Source: Streptomyces chattanoogensis
Lineage (GTDB): Bacteria > Actinomycetota > Actinomycetes > Streptomycetales > Streptomycetaceae
Length of the DNA: 51,329 nt
NCBI RefSeq assembly: GCF_001294335.1
Contig: NZ_LGKG01000160.1
Location: 1 to 51,329 of the forward strand
Direction of reading: 5' to 3'
The translations under genes were made by a program, and so were the position numbers. Under the pieces are notes generated by a model. That model saw only the letters and a program-made list of their open reading frames with translations. It ran no database searches and had not been told where the DNA came from. Position 1 is the first letter of the stretch. Each line of letters opens with the position of its first letter. Below are positions 41,809 through 50,737 of this stretch, one piece after another.

Positions 41809-42735
41809 CTACGACAGCCTGTCGGCGACCACGGATGCCGCTTCCGCGATCAGTTTGTTGTCGTAGTGGGCGCCTGCCTTGCTGCGGTTCGACAGGATCG
41901 CTACGACGATGGGGGCGGCGTGGGGGCGCCACACCACGGCGATGTCGTTGCGGGTGCCGTAGGTGCTGCCGGCTCCGGTCTTGTCGCCGACCTTCCAGTC
42001 CTTGGGCATCCCCGCCCTGATGAGCTCGCCTCCGGTGGTGTTGGTCCGCAGCCACTTGGTGAGCTGGGCGCGTTCGCCCTTGCCGAGGAGGTTTCCGAGG
42101 ACGAATGCGCGCAGGTCCTTGGCCAGCGCCCGCGGCGTGCTGGTATCCCGCTGCTCGCCAGGGGCCCAGCGGTTCAGCTCGGGCTCGCGGCGCTCCATCC
42201 GGGTGGTGTCGTCGCCGATCCTTGCGAGTGCGGCGTCCAGGCCCTTGGGCCCGCCGAGCGCGTCGAACAGCAGGTTGCCCGCGGTGTTGTCGCTGAAGCG
42301 GACGGCGGCGTCGCACAGCTCGCGCAGGGTCATCCCGGTCTCGACGTGCTTTTCGGTGATGGGGGAGTTCTCGACCAGATCGCTCTTGGAGTACTTGATC
42401 ACCTTGCCCATCCCGCTCGGTGCGTACTTGCTCAGCACGGCACCGGCGGCCAGCGCCTTGAACGTGGAGGCATGGGCAAACCGCTCGCCGTCGTTGTAGG
42501 CCACCTCGCGCCCGGTGCCGGTGTCGACGGCGTAGACACCGAGCCGTGCGTCGAATTTACGTTCAAGCTTCTTGAACTCACCGGCGAACGGCTGACCGGC
42601 CACTGTCGGCCTCGCCGCTGCTGCGGACGGAGACGACGAGGCCGCGGAACCGCCTTGGCCGCAGGCGGCGAGCGGGACGATGGTGAGTGTGGCAAGCGCA
42701 CCGAGAACGGCGCGCCGGGTACGAGAGTGCTGCAT
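41809..42735 (-). CDS. bla: Class A beta-lactamase, lipoprotein form
   Basis: 308 residues. The signal ends in a lipobox (LAAC, Cys25 region) after [17 protein letters not shown], so the enzyme is probably membrane-tethered on the outside, with a Ser/Ala-rich linker. The class A motifs are complete: STFK (nucleophile Ser70), SDN (130 loop), EPELN (Glu166) and KTG (234). It hydrolyses penicillins and related beta-lactams. It is divergent from a LysR regulator and a BlaB-like gene, the same layout as the Streptomyces cacaoi blaL-blaA-blaB locus, so it is likely inducible. Confidence 0.95.
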   Translation of the reverse strand: MQHSRTRRAVLGALATLTIVPLAACGQGGSAASSSPSAAAARPTVAGQPFAGEFKKLERKFDARLGVYAVDTGTGREVAYNDGERFAHASTFKALAAGAVLSKYAPSGMGKVIKYSKSDLVENSPITEKHVETGMTLRELCDAAVRFSDNTAGNLLFDALGGPKGLDAALARIGDDTTRMERREPELNRWAPGEQRDTSTPRALAKDLRAFVLGNLLGKGERAQLTKWLRTNTTGGELIRAGMPKDWKVGDKTGAGSTYGTRNDIAVVWRPHAAPIVVAILSNRSKAGAHYDNKLIAEAASVVADRLS

Positions 42736-42879
42736 GGTCCAAACCTCCTAGGTGCCCCGCACGCAGGGCACGACAGGGGAGGGAGCGACAGGCTCCATCC
42801 GGCGTGTTGTGTGTGGTGGTGAGTGCCGGGAACACCCTCACCGTCGGCAGCCATGCAGTCCAATACGCTCATGCGCTGT

Positions 42880-42900
42880 TCCATGCCGATCTGGCATGGA
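42880..42900. promoter_or_regulatory. Candidate LysR (BlaA) operator
   Basis: TCCATGCC-GATCT-GGCATGGA is a perfect 21-bp inverted repeat in the bla/LysR divergent promoter, 31 bp upstream of the LysR start. The position and symmetry fit autoregulation plus activation of the beta-lactamase gene. Confidence 0.6.
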
Positions 42901-42931
42901 GTCCGGATGGAGGCCGGATAGAGTCCGGACT

Positions 42932-43831
42932 GTGGATCTGGTCGGAGCCTGTCGCGCGTTCATCAATGTCAGCAAGCACGGCAGTTTCACCGTCGGAGCG
43001 GCCGCTGCCCGGATGTCCCAGTCGGTGGCCAGCCGTCGCGTAGCCGCTCTGGAGGACCACTTCGGTGAGCAGTTGTTCGAGCGCAGGTCGCGGCGAGCCG
43101 TCCTCACCCCCTTCGGCCGGGACATGCTGCCGGTGGCCAGGCAGCTCGTGCAGGCGGCCGATGTGCTGCTGGACGAGGCGGAAGCCGCCAAACGCAAGCC
43201 GTGGCGGCTCGCGGTACCCGGCATCTGCTCCACGGTCGATCTGGCGCGCCTGGTCGCCGATGCACGAGGACACGGTGTCGTCCTCGATCTTCGCGTCGCG
43301 GCGCCGGCGCAGCGCATGGAGCTCATCCACGCGCAGCAGGTGCGCGCTGCCCTGCGCGCCGTGCCGCCCGACGAGGCGCGGTGGTCCGTCCCGCTCGGCC
43401 TTGCCGGGGCCCAGGATCCCGGCGTGAAGCGCGTCTACCTCGACACGCTACGGATGGGCCGCGCCTCCGCCGGCCCGGCCCGCCGTATCTGGATCCAGCC
43501 GGAGGACGATGTGCCCCACATCCGCGACCCGCTGACGCGACTGCGCGACGCCGTCGGCCTGCGGCCCGCACAGGTCGTCGCCGGGGCCGATCTGACGACC
43601 GCCGCGGCAGAAGTCCTCTGCACCCACGACCTGTTGCTGTGCTCTCCCGCGCAGGCCGACGAACTCGCCCTGACCTGGCGGCCCATCGGCGAGACCACGC
43701 TCAGCCGGGGCTTCGCCCTGGCCGCCGCGGACGGCAACCCCCAGCACATCGAAGCACGCCTGGGCGACGCCATCGCCCGCTGCCTCGGCGCAGACACCCG
43801 GGCGGGCACCGCGGGAGGGGCGGCAGCGTGA
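42932..43831 (+). CDS. blaA: LysR-family regulator (BlaA-like)
   Basis: 299 residues from GTG 42932. N-terminal winged helix (ACRAFINVSKHGSFTVGAAAARMSQSVASRRVAALEDHFGEQLFERRSRRAVLTPFG) followed by a divergent co-inducer domain. Its position divergent from the class A beta-lactamase and its GTGA overlap with the BlaB-like gene match S. cacaoi blaA, which is needed for beta-lactamase induction. The effector domain is poorly conserved, as I would expect for this subgroup. The symbol is given by analogy. Confidence 0.8.
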   Translation: MDLVGACRAFINVSKHGSFTVGAAAARMSQSVASRRVAALEDHFGEQLFERRSRRAVLTPFGRDMLPVARQLVQAADVLLDEAEAAKRKPWRLAVPGICSTVDLARLVADARGHGVVLDLRVAAPAQRMELIHAQQVRAALRAVPPDEARWSVPLGLAGAQDPGVKRVYLDTLRMGRASAGPARRIWIQPEDDVPHIRDPLTRLRDAVGLRPAQVVAGADLTTAAAEVLCTHDLLLCSPAQADELALTWRPIGETTLSRGFALAAADGNPQHIEARLGDAIARCLGADTRAGTAGGAAA

Positions 43832-44733
43832 ACACCGAGGCACTCCTTCGCGACCTGCGCCGGCAGCTGCACGACGGCGGCCTGCGCGGCTGCCTGCTCG
43901 TGCGGGACCTCCACACCGGGGACGAGCTGGGGATCGACCCGGACACCCAGCTCCCCGCCGCGTCCCTGGTCAAGGTCCCGCTCGCGCTGGCAACAGCAGA
44001 GCGCATCCGGCGGGGCGAGCTCGACGGAGCCACGACGCTCGATGTGCAGCCCGGGCGCATCACCACGCCCGGCCCCACCGGCCTGAGCCGATTCCGCCAC
44101 CCCGCCCGCATCGCGATCGACGACCTCCTGTACCTCAGTACCTGCATCAGCGACGGAACGGCTGCCGACGCGCTCTTCGGCCTCACCCCGCCCTCCCAAG
44201 TCGCCGACACCCTCCACGAGTTCGGCCTCCACGGCATCACCGTGCGGCACACCACGCGCGAGCTGTCCGACACCCCTGCGGAACGCTTCGACGCCGCCCA
44301 GGCTCATCTCGCCCTCGCCCTGGCCATCGACTCCGGTACCAGCGGCCGCGGACACCGGGTGCCGCAGCTCGACGCCACCCGGGCCAGCACCGGCAGTGCA
44401 CGTGCCTGGGTCGACCTGCTTCAAGCCCTGTGGATACCCTCGGCGATCCACCCCGACGTGGCCGAGCGGGTACGCGGCCTCATGGCCCACAACCTGCTAC
44501 GACACCGACTCGCCCCGGACTTCAGCTCCGACGCCACGACCTGGTCCTCCAAGACCGGCACCCTCCTCAACCTCCGCCACGAAATCGGCGTCGTCGAGCA
44601 CTCCGACGGTCAGGCTTTCGCCATCGCCGTCCTCACCGAGTCACTCGTCCCGGCCACCACACAGCCCGGTGCCGAAGCCCTCATGTCCCAGGCCGCCCGC
44701 AGACTCCGAGATCACCTTCGGCAGCTCTACTGA
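43828..44733 (+). CDS. blaB: BlaB-like penicillin-recognising serine protein
   Basis: 301 residues from GTG 43828, preceded by GGGAGGGG and overlapping the LysR gene by four bases. It has a beta-lactamase fold without a signal peptide: LPAASLVKVPLAL (SxxK: S-L-V-K), STCISDGTAAD (SDG in place of SDN) and WSSKTGTLLNLRHEIGVVE (KTG). No Glu166-type EPELN is visible. It should therefore bind rather than efficiently hydrolyse beta-lactams, and it is cytoplasmic. In S. cacaoi, BlaB is required for beta-lactamase induction; a sensory role here is inference from synteny. Confidence 0.8.
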   Translation: MNTEALLRDLRRQLHDGGLRGCLLVRDLHTGDELGIDPDTQLPAASLVKVPLALATAERIRRGELDGATTLDVQPGRITTPGPTGLSRFRHPARIAIDDLLYLSTCISDGTAADALFGLTPPSQVADTLHEFGLHGITVRHTTRELSDTPAERFDAAQAHLALALAIDSGTSGRGHRVPQLDATRASTGSARAWVDLLQALWIPSAIHPDVAERVRGLMAHNLLRHRLAPDFSSDATTWSSKTGTLLNLRHEIGVVEHSDGQAFAIAVLTESLVPATTQPGAEALMSQAARRLRDHLRQLY

Positions 44734-44992
44734 GGCTCGAGGTTGGGGTTGACGACCGGTCCGGCGGTGCCGGATCGAGGTGGTTGCCCAGGGCCCTACC
44801 GACGACCGGCTGATCGTCACTGACGACTGCGGCGTGCGGTGATTCTCCACCAACTCAACGGCGGCCGCGAGGTTCAAGGCGAGCCGCCGCATTCGATGGG
44901 CTGCGTGTCGTGGGTAGCGGCGAGGGCTTCGGCCGCGGTGCCGGTCCTGTGACGGAAGCCGGTTGTCGGTCCTCTTGGGTAGCGTTGCGGGC

Positions 44993-45562
44993 ATGGTGCC
45001 TAAGAGCTTCTACGATGTGAGGTTTGGCGTGTCCCCCGGCGGGGCCAGGAAGGACGCGCACCACATCTGCGGCAGTCTCGACGAAGCCATGGCCGCTCTG
45101 GACTCCGAACTCGAAGAGTCCCTCAACGTATGGCTGCTCTTCGAGTACGGCGCGGATTTGGCGTTGGACGTGTATCAGCGGGGTGAACGAGTGCGGTCGA
45201 TCGATCTTCACCCCTTCGTCACGATCCGAGTCGACGGCTACCCGGACATCACCTTCCGCGGACCGGGCAAGCCGACCGGCTACGCCGTCGGTGCGGATGA
45301 TCCCTACAAGGTGAAGTCAGTGCTTGAGGACGGGATATTTTCCGGTGACTTCGACGACGCGATCGAAGTCACCGTGGACTGGGGCGGTGTCGTCGTCCCT
45401 CCGCTCGTGGGTGAGATCGCGAAGGAGGGCGACTACGTGATGCTTGGCGACGGCCCTCTCGACGACCTCGATGACCTTGATGACCTCGACGAGGACGAGT
45501 TGGAGGATGAACTGATCGAACGAGGCTATGTCGAGTATGGATCTCACGATTTCGATGCGTGA
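44993..45562 (+). CDS. Acidic hypothetical protein
   Basis: 189 residues from ATG 44993. The body (FYDVRFGVSPGGARKDAHHICGSLDEAMAALDSEL, DLALDVYQRGERVRSIDLHPFVTIRVDGYPD) has normal coding bias but no family I recognise. The tail carries a strongly acidic low-complexity run (Asp-Asp-Leu repeats around residues 156-172) followed by ELEDELIERGYVEYGSHDFDA. There is no signal peptide. No ribosome-binding site precedes the ATG; TAGCGT 7 nt upstream suggests a leaderless transcript. It is a single gene. Confidence 0.6.
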   Translation: MVPKSFYDVRFGVSPGGARKDAHHICGSLDEAMAALDSELEESLNVWLLFEYGADLALDVYQRGERVRSIDLHPFVTIRVDGYPDITFRGPGKPTGYAVGADDPYKVKSVLEDGIFSGDFDDAIEVTVDWGGVVVPPLVGEIAKEGDYVMLGDGPLDDLDDLDDLDEDELEDELIERGYVEYGSHDFDA

Positions 45563-45610
45563 GCCGCGGGTGGGAAACCGCCTCGTACTCCAGTCAGGGA
45601 AGCTGAGCTT

Positions 45611-45838
45611 CATGGCTGGTGCGTTGCATGCCGTCGGTGATGGCCACCGCGGGCTCGGGCCTGGTGAAGCCGTCGTCAGTCGGACCAGCGGAGCCGGTGG
45701 ACTGCATTGTGGACGGGCCGGACGGCGAGGTGGGTGAACGGGTGCTGGATCTCGCTGCACGTCAGCGGGATCAGTCCGTCCGGGGGCGGTTGGCGGGCGT
45801 GTTCGCATACGGTCGGCGAAACTGTTCATCGCCCTGGT
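45611..45838 (-). pseudogene. IS701-type transposase C-terminal remnant
   Basis: The minus strand reads VCEHARQPPPDGLIPLTCSEIQHPF, then AVHRLRWSD-stop-RRLHQARARGGHHRRHATHQP. This is the familiar C-terminal end of streptomycete IS701-like transposases (pattern LTCNEI...LRWSxWRRRHQARA...HYRR). A TGA replaces the expected Trp codon after RWSD, and the N-terminal three-quarters is absent. It is a dead remnant of an older insertion. Confidence 0.65.
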
Positions 45839-46334
45839 AGCACAGACGCGTCAAGATCATTGCTGACCGCGTGGACTACCCCCTCAACAACCCTACGGCC
45901 TGGGCCAGCTCCATATGCCGACTGTCGGCAGCTCGGCGAACAGGTGGTGAGGATCCGGGCGTGGAAGCGGACATGTCCGATGAGGGGGTGCGCGGGGTCG
46001 GCGCCTGACCTGTGGCGGCCGGTGTGGCTGCGGTGGCGACTCTTGGCGCAAGGCGCAGAGCATGGGCGAATCCAGTGCGTCGAACCTGTCGCGTCCATTC
46101 AACTAGTGAATGACTGAGCCCTTTTCATTTTTACCTTGGTTTACATCTTGACCCCTGGATGGACCGTGGAGAAAGATCTCGGCCGAACCGTCAAGGTCCC
46201 TGCCCCATAGGGATTCTGACGGTATGTCAGCGGGCGCGCGACTGCCCTGACCGGTCGGCGTGGTTCGTTCTGCCGCGGCGGCTTCTTGAAAGCCGGCTCC
46301 CCTGTGGAAGCCGCTTCCCACCAAGGAGTCCAAC
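45839..46334. other. Gene-free stretch with AT-rich promoter zone
   Basis: No supported gene; some frames may be further IS debris. A distinctly AT-rich patch at about 46108-46150 (TTTTCATTTTTACC, TTTACATCTTGACC) is the likely promoter area for the beta-glucosidase gene. Confidence 0.4.
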
Positions 46335-48311
46335 TTGATAGCTCACCCATCGCCACATGGGCGTCCCTCCAGATCCCGCCTCATTGGCGCGCTGCTCGCC
46401 GCGTCGGCGCTGGCCGTCAGCGCGGTGCCCGCAGCATCGGCGCAAACGTTCCCGGAGTCCGGGACGTCCCCGACGTCTTCCAGCAGCCAGAAGGCGCCGT
46501 ACCTGAACCCCAAGCTCCCGGTGGAGCGGCGGGTCGGCGACCTCCTCGGGCGCATGACGCTCCAGGAGAAGGCCGGCCAGATGACGCAGGCCGAGCGCGC
46601 CGCTGTCGATGAGGACCAGAGCAAGATCACCAGTCTCGGCCTCGGCTCACTGCTCTCCGGCGGCGGCTCGGCGCCGACCCCCAACGCGCCCGAGGCCTGG
46701 GCGGATATGTTCGACGGCTATCAGAAGCACGCGCTCGCCACGCGGCTGCACATCCCGCTGCTGTACGGCACCGACTCGGTGCACGGCCACGGCAACCTCG
46801 TCGGCGCCACCGTATTCCCGCACAACATCGCACTGGGCGCGGCCCGCGACCCGGCGCTGGTACGGGAGACGGCCCACATCACGGCCACCGAAACCCGGGC
46901 GACCGGCCCCCAGTGGGCTTTCGCCCCCTGCCTGTGCGTCGCGCGCGACGACCGGTGGGGCCGGACCTACGAGAGCTTCGGTGAGGACCCCAAGCTGGTC
47001 ACCGAGATGGAGACCGCGATCGACGGCCTCCAAGGCACGGACCCGAAGGACCTCGCCCGTCGCGACCGCGTCCTGGCGTCCGCCAAGCACTACGCCGGTG
47101 ACGGCGACACGACGTACGGCACGTCGACGACCGGCACGTACAAGATCGACCAGGGTGTGACGATCACCGGTCGCGAGCACTTCTGGAAGACCGACCTGGC
47201 GCCGTACATCCCGGCCGTCCGACAGCACCGCGTCGGCAGCATCATGCCCTCCTACTCCAGCGTCGACTGGACCGAGGACGGCGTCGGCAACCCGGTCAAG
47301 ATGCATGCAAACAAGGAGCTGCTGACGGACGTCCTGAAGCAGAAGATCGGCTTCCAGGGCTTTCTCATCAGCGACTGGGAGGCGATCCACCAGATACCCG
47401 GCGACTACGCCACGCAGGTGCGCACGGCCGTCAACGCCGGGGTCGACATGTTCATGGAGCCCTACAGCGCCCCGAAGTTCGTGCAGACCCTGATCGCGGA
47501 GGTCCAGGCCGGACGGGTCCCGATGTCCCGCATCGACGACGCGGTGCGCCGTATCCTGCACGCCAAGTTCCAGCTGGGACTGTTCGAGCACCCGTACTCC
47601 GACCGCACGAACATCGACACGATCGGCTCGCCCGTCCACCGCGCGGTGGCGCGCCGCGCCGTCGCACAGTCGCAGGTGTTGCTGAAGAACGCCCACCACG
47701 CGCTGCCGCTCAGGCCCTCCCAGCGGATCTACGTCGCCGGCACCAACGCTCACGACCTGGGCAACCAGGCCGGTGGCTGGACGGTGACCTGGCAGGGCCA
47801 GTCCGGCAACACCGCGTTCCCCGGGACCACGATCCTGCAGGGCATCAAGCAGAACGCCTCGAACGTGACGTACAGCAAGGACGCGTCGGCGCCGACCGGA
47901 GGACATGACGTGGGCATCGTGGTGGTCGGCGAGACGCCCTACGCCGAAGGCATCGGCGATGTCGGCAACAACGGCCGCACCCTGAACCTTTCGGACGCCG
48001 ATCGCGCGAACGTCGCCCGCGTGTGCGGGGCGATCAAGACGTGCGTCGTTCTCGACGTTGCGGGACGACCGCAGATCGTCACCGACGAGCTGCCGAAGAC
48101 GGACGCCTTCGTCATGTCGTGGCTTCCCGGCAGTGAGGGCGAAGGCGTGGCCGACGTGCTGTTCGGCAAGCGTCCGTTCACCGGCAAGCTCCCCGTGACC
48201 TGGCCGCGCAGCGAGGCGCAGGAGCCCATCAACGTCGGGGACAAGAACTACGACCCGCTGTTCCCGTACGGCTACGGCCTTACGACGCGAGCCGGTGGCG
48301 CACTGCGCTGA
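46335..48311 (+). CDS. Secreted GH3 beta-glucosidase
   Basis: 658 residues from TTG 46335, chosen because AAGGAG lies 6 nt upstream and the signal peptide (LIGALLAASALAVSAVPAASAQ) follows. Glycoside hydrolase family 3: first domain with EKAGQMTQ, GTDSVHGHGN, RDDRWGRTYESFGED, KHYAGDG, and the nucleophile D347 in LISDWEA; second domain with LLKNAHHALPLRPSQRIYVAGTNA and a C-terminal YGYGL. It hydrolyses beta-glucosides (cello-oligosaccharides) outside the cell. No CBM, LPxTG or transport gene adjoins it, so sugar uptake must be encoded elsewhere. The rare TTG start may limit translation. Confidence 0.93.
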   Translation: MIAHPSPHGRPSRSRLIGALLAASALAVSAVPAASAQTFPESGTSPTSSSSQKAPYLNPKLPVERRVGDLLGRMTLQEKAGQMTQAERAAVDEDQSKITSLGLGSLLSGGGSAPTPNAPEAWADMFDGYQKHALATRLHIPLLYGTDSVHGHGNLVGATVFPHNIALGAARDPALVRETAHITATETRATGPQWAFAPCLCVARDDRWGRTYESFGEDPKLVTEMETAIDGLQGTDPKDLARRDRVLASAKHYAGDGDTTYGTSTTGTYKIDQGVTITGREHFWKTDLAPYIPAVRQHRVGSIMPSYSSVDWTEDGVGNPVKMHANKELLTDVLKQKIGFQGFLISDWEAIHQIPGDYATQVRTAVNAGVDMFMEPYSAPKFVQTLIAEVQAGRVPMSRIDDAVRRILHAKFQLGLFEHPYSDRTNIDTIGSPVHRAVARRAVAQSQVLLKNAHHALPLRPSQRIYVAGTNAHDLGNQAGGWTVTWQGQSGNTAFPGTTILQGIKQNASNVTYSKDASAPTGGHDVGIVVVGETPYAEGIGDVGNNGRTLNLSDADRANVARVCGAIKTCVVLDVAGRPQIVTDELPKTDAFVMSWLPGSEGEGVADVLFGKRPFTGKLPVTWPRSEAQEPINVGDKNYDPLFPYGYGLTTRAGGALR

Positions 48312-48791
48312 CCGCCGGCCCAGGCACTCCCATGGGGCGCCGGCAGTGGCGGGGCTCGAAGATGCGAGGCGTTCCCTCGCTGGCGCCCTGCCACTGTCGC
48401 GGTCTTTGTACTGCCGCGCTGCGCTCCGGCCAGGTTTCTCTTGGCGGAGGCGGCGGAGGCGGAGGCGGAGGTCGGCTTCACAGGTGGGGGGCATGTGGGG
48501 GGCTATTTCCCCTTGGTGTGGACTGAGTTGGTGCCCTGGTGCCCTGGTCCCTTGGCGCCTTGGGGCCCGCACCGGCCGTGGCTCGTGTTCGGGCCGCGGC
48601 GCGGCGACATCCGGATATCGCGTCGCGTGCTGGCTCCGCGCATGGCTCGTAAACCCTTGGTAAATGGTTCCTCAAGTCGGTAAATGCGCTTTGCGTGGTA
48701 CTGGGCATAGATGTTGATCTTGGTGTGCGTACACCGGACAGAGGCGCATGTGTCCTCTTTCCTTGGATTTGAACAGGAAGGCAATGACTTT
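48312..48791. other. Gene-free stretch with simple-sequence runs
   Basis: Contains a GGCGGA-type run (48444-48474) and a GGTGCCCTGGTG-type run (48530-48570). Below about 48650 the sequence is unusually AT-rich for this genome and probably forms the promoter of the next gene. Confidence 0.45.
48659..48686 (+). repeat. Direct repeat GGTAAATG, 20 bp apart
   Basis: GGTAAATG occurs at 48659-48666 and 48679-48686, two helical turns apart, within the AT-rich region about 110 bp upstream of the bacteriocin-like gene. The spacing suits an activator binding one face of the DNA. Confidence 0.45.
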
Positions 48792-49367
48792 ATGCGTATG
48801 ACGGCACGTCAGCGGACTGGCATAGCAACGGGGTTGGCTGCCACGGCCGCCCTCATCGCTGCTGCGCCGAGCGCCACCGCTGCGGCGCCCTCAGGGCAGA
48901 CGCTGGACCAGGTGCTGGCCGATTCCGGCAAGACCACCACCTTCGCTCGCGACACCGCGTGGACGTTCTCTCAGTTGAAGGGGGACCACCACCTTGCCGC
49001 CGACAAGGACGGCGGCGTGTCGATCGAGGACGGCAAGGGCGAGAAGCTCCTCACCATGTCGCCAAAGCCCATCAAGGACACGGCCGGTCACCTGCACAAG
49101 GTGACGTGGACGGTTAAGGGCAACACCCTCTACCAGCACGTCGACACCCCGAACGCCACCCTCAAGGGGGCCGTGGTTCCCACCGTGACGGCCTACGGAT
49201 TCTGGGACTGGGCCAAGTGTGTCGGCAAGAAGAGCCTGGACACGGCGGAGCTTGGCGGCGTTGCCGGCTGTGTCGCAGACCTGGAGACCGGCTGTGCCCC
49301 GGGTGCCGCCGTGGGTGGCTTCGGTGGGGCCGTGGCCGGTGCTGTCCAGGGCGCACACAAGTGCTGA
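48792..49367 (+). CDS. Secreted bacteriocin-like protein with Cys/Gly-rich C-terminus
   Basis: 191 residues from ATG 48792 (AGGAAGG upstream; ATG 48798 possible). The signal peptide is clear (GIATGLAATAALIAAAPSATAAA). A middle domain of about 110 residues (TLDQVLADSGKTTTFARDTAW to TVTAYGF) precedes a compact C-terminal segment beginning WDWAKCVGKKSL, containing all four cysteines of the mature protein plus a GAAVGGFGGAVAGAVQGAHKC tail. A precursor-like body with a small Cys- and Gly-rich hydrophobic end resembles secreted class II/halocin C8-type bacteriocins. The next gene encodes a two-helix membrane protein that could give immunity. The function is inferred. Confidence 0.7.
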   Translation: MRMTARQRTGIATGLAATAALIAAAPSATAAAPSGQTLDQVLADSGKTTTFARDTAWTFSQLKGDHHLAADKDGGVSIEDGKGEKLLTMSPKPIKDTAGHLHKVTWTVKGNTLYQHVDTPNATLKGAVVPTVTAYGFWDWAKCVGKKSLDTAELGGVAGCVADLETGCAPGAAVGGFGGAVAGAVQGAHKC

Positions 49368-49416
49368 CCGGCGCAGCGGAAGTTAGGGTGTGGGGATGCT
49401 TCAAGGTGATGTTGCG

Positions 49417-49671
49417 ATGAAGCGGAAGGATCCGCGTCCACCGAACGGCAGTCTGTTCTTCGCGGGCGGAGTCGCCGGGGCCATCTGCGCGGGAACGGTC
49501 ATCAGGGCGTCCTTGTCGGGTTGGGTTTCGACCGTGGCAGGGCTCGCGGGTGCCGTCGTCGTCGCGTTGGTGGCTCGCCTGTGGCATCGGCAGGCTGATC
49601 TGAGATATCGGCGGGCCTGCAGCCTTGCGGAGGAGCACAACGGCAACGGCAACGGCGACGCAACTTCATAG
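49417..49671 (+). CDS. Two-helix small membrane protein
   Basis: 84 residues from ATG 49417, with AAGGTG at 8 nt (ATG 49396 would add 7 residues). A basic start (MKRKDPRPP) is followed by two hydrophobic helices, LFFAGGVAGAICAGTVI and VSTVAGLAGAVVVALVARLW, and a charged tail with Asn-Gly repeats. The topology places both ends inside. It is 49 bp after the bacteriocin-like gene on the same strand and probably co-transcribed. Small two-helix proteins in this position often confer immunity, but no homology supports this. Confidence 0.6.
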   Translation: MKRKDPRPPNGSLFFAGGVAGAICAGTVIRASLSGWVSTVAGLAGAVVVALVARLWHRQADLRYRRACSLAEEHNGNGNGDATS

Positions 49672-49855
49672 TCGTCTTCGCGAATTCGTCCGGTCTGCCC
49701 TTTCGGGTCTGGCCCCTTCCGGTGGTGCATGCGGCGCGCAGCAGGCATCGTCGGAAGGGGCGAGGGCGGGCGAGGTCACCGCGGGCGATGTGGGCCTTGA
49801 GAACCCGCCGGGACGTGGCGGGGCAGGCCAGTCAGGCCGGCCCCGCCTGGAGGTG

Positions 49856-50737
49856 TCAGATGTTCACCGCCGCCGTCTCGCCGACGTGGGCGTCGCGCAT
49901 GGCCAGCTGCACATCGGTGATCCGGGCCTTGACCTGGTTGTCCGCGGTCGTCAGTGGGGCGGCGGCGCCGCTGGCGCGCAACTCGGTACCGGTGGCCTCC
50001 AGGTCGCGCAGCTTGCCCGCCAGGTGTACCGGGTTGTCGGCGTAGAGCGTCCCGTGCGGCGTGCACAGCTCGAAGTTGGCGTCGAAGTGCAACGCGCCCG
50101 GGTAGGAGACGCGGCTCAGGCTGTCCTCGGTATCGTCGTCCAGCGTGCCGTTCGACGGACGCGGCCAGCTGACCCGCAGCATGACGCGGCCGCCCAGCTC
50201 CGCGCAGTGGCCGCGGACCGCCAGGCGTGCCAACCGGGCTTGCACGCCGGCGCCGTCGGTGTGCTTTTCGGGGCCGAACAGCAGGATCTCCACGCCGGCG
50301 GCTTTTCGGTAGTCGCCCGCCATCTCGACCCGCACGGTCTTGCCGGCCACTTCCAGCTCCAGCGTGCCCTCGAGTGAGACCTGCATGATCATCGAGGGGT
50401 CGACCATCATGGTCAGGAAGGGACTGGCGCTCGGGGCGAAGAACGCCAACGGTGCGCTGCCGACGGGCTCGTTCTCGTCGTTGGCCGGGTACCAGGCTTC
50501 GGGCAGGTTCGTGGCGCGGAGGACGCCGGGTGCCTGGGCGATGTCGAACGGGCCGTCTCCTCGTGGCTGCCCCAGGTACGGCCCGGAAAGCGGCCGAGCG
50601 AAAGGAGGAATGCTGTCCACGACTGCGTGCGTGTCGATGACATCGCGGTGCGCCAGCCGCAGCGTGCTGGTCTCCAGGATGCCGAACCGGCGCAGGTGGA
50701 GGTGCGCGGGGCTGGTTCCCGAGGACGATGACGGCAT
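49856..50737 (-). CDS. Hypothetical protein, no recognised family
   Basis: 293 residues from ATG 50737; a longer start at 50806 would overlap the DUF4239-like sequence on the other strand. Coding bias is good. The protein is mainly beta-rich with no signal peptide, helix or catalytic motif that I recognise: LETSTLRLAHRDVIDTHAVVDSI, MIMQVSLEGTLELEVAGKTVRVEMAGDYRK, GRVMLRVSWPRP, GALHFDANFELCTPHGTLYADNPVHLAGKL. The alternation suggests a two-sheet fold. No neighbour hints at a role. Confidence 0.6.
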   Translation of the reverse strand: MPSSSSGTSPAHLHLRRFGILETSTLRLAHRDVIDTHAVVDSIPPFARPLSGPYLGQPRGDGPFDIAQAPGVLRATNLPEAWYPANDENEPVGSAPLAFFAPSASPFLTMMVDPSMIMQVSLEGTLELEVAGKTVRVEMAGDYRKAAGVEILLFGPEKHTDGAGVQARLARLAVRGHCAELGGRVMLRVSWPRPSNGTLDDDTEDSLSRVSYPGALHFDANFELCTPHGTLYADNPVHLAGKLRDLEATGTELRASGAAAPLTTADNQVKARITDVQLAMRDAHVGETAAVNI

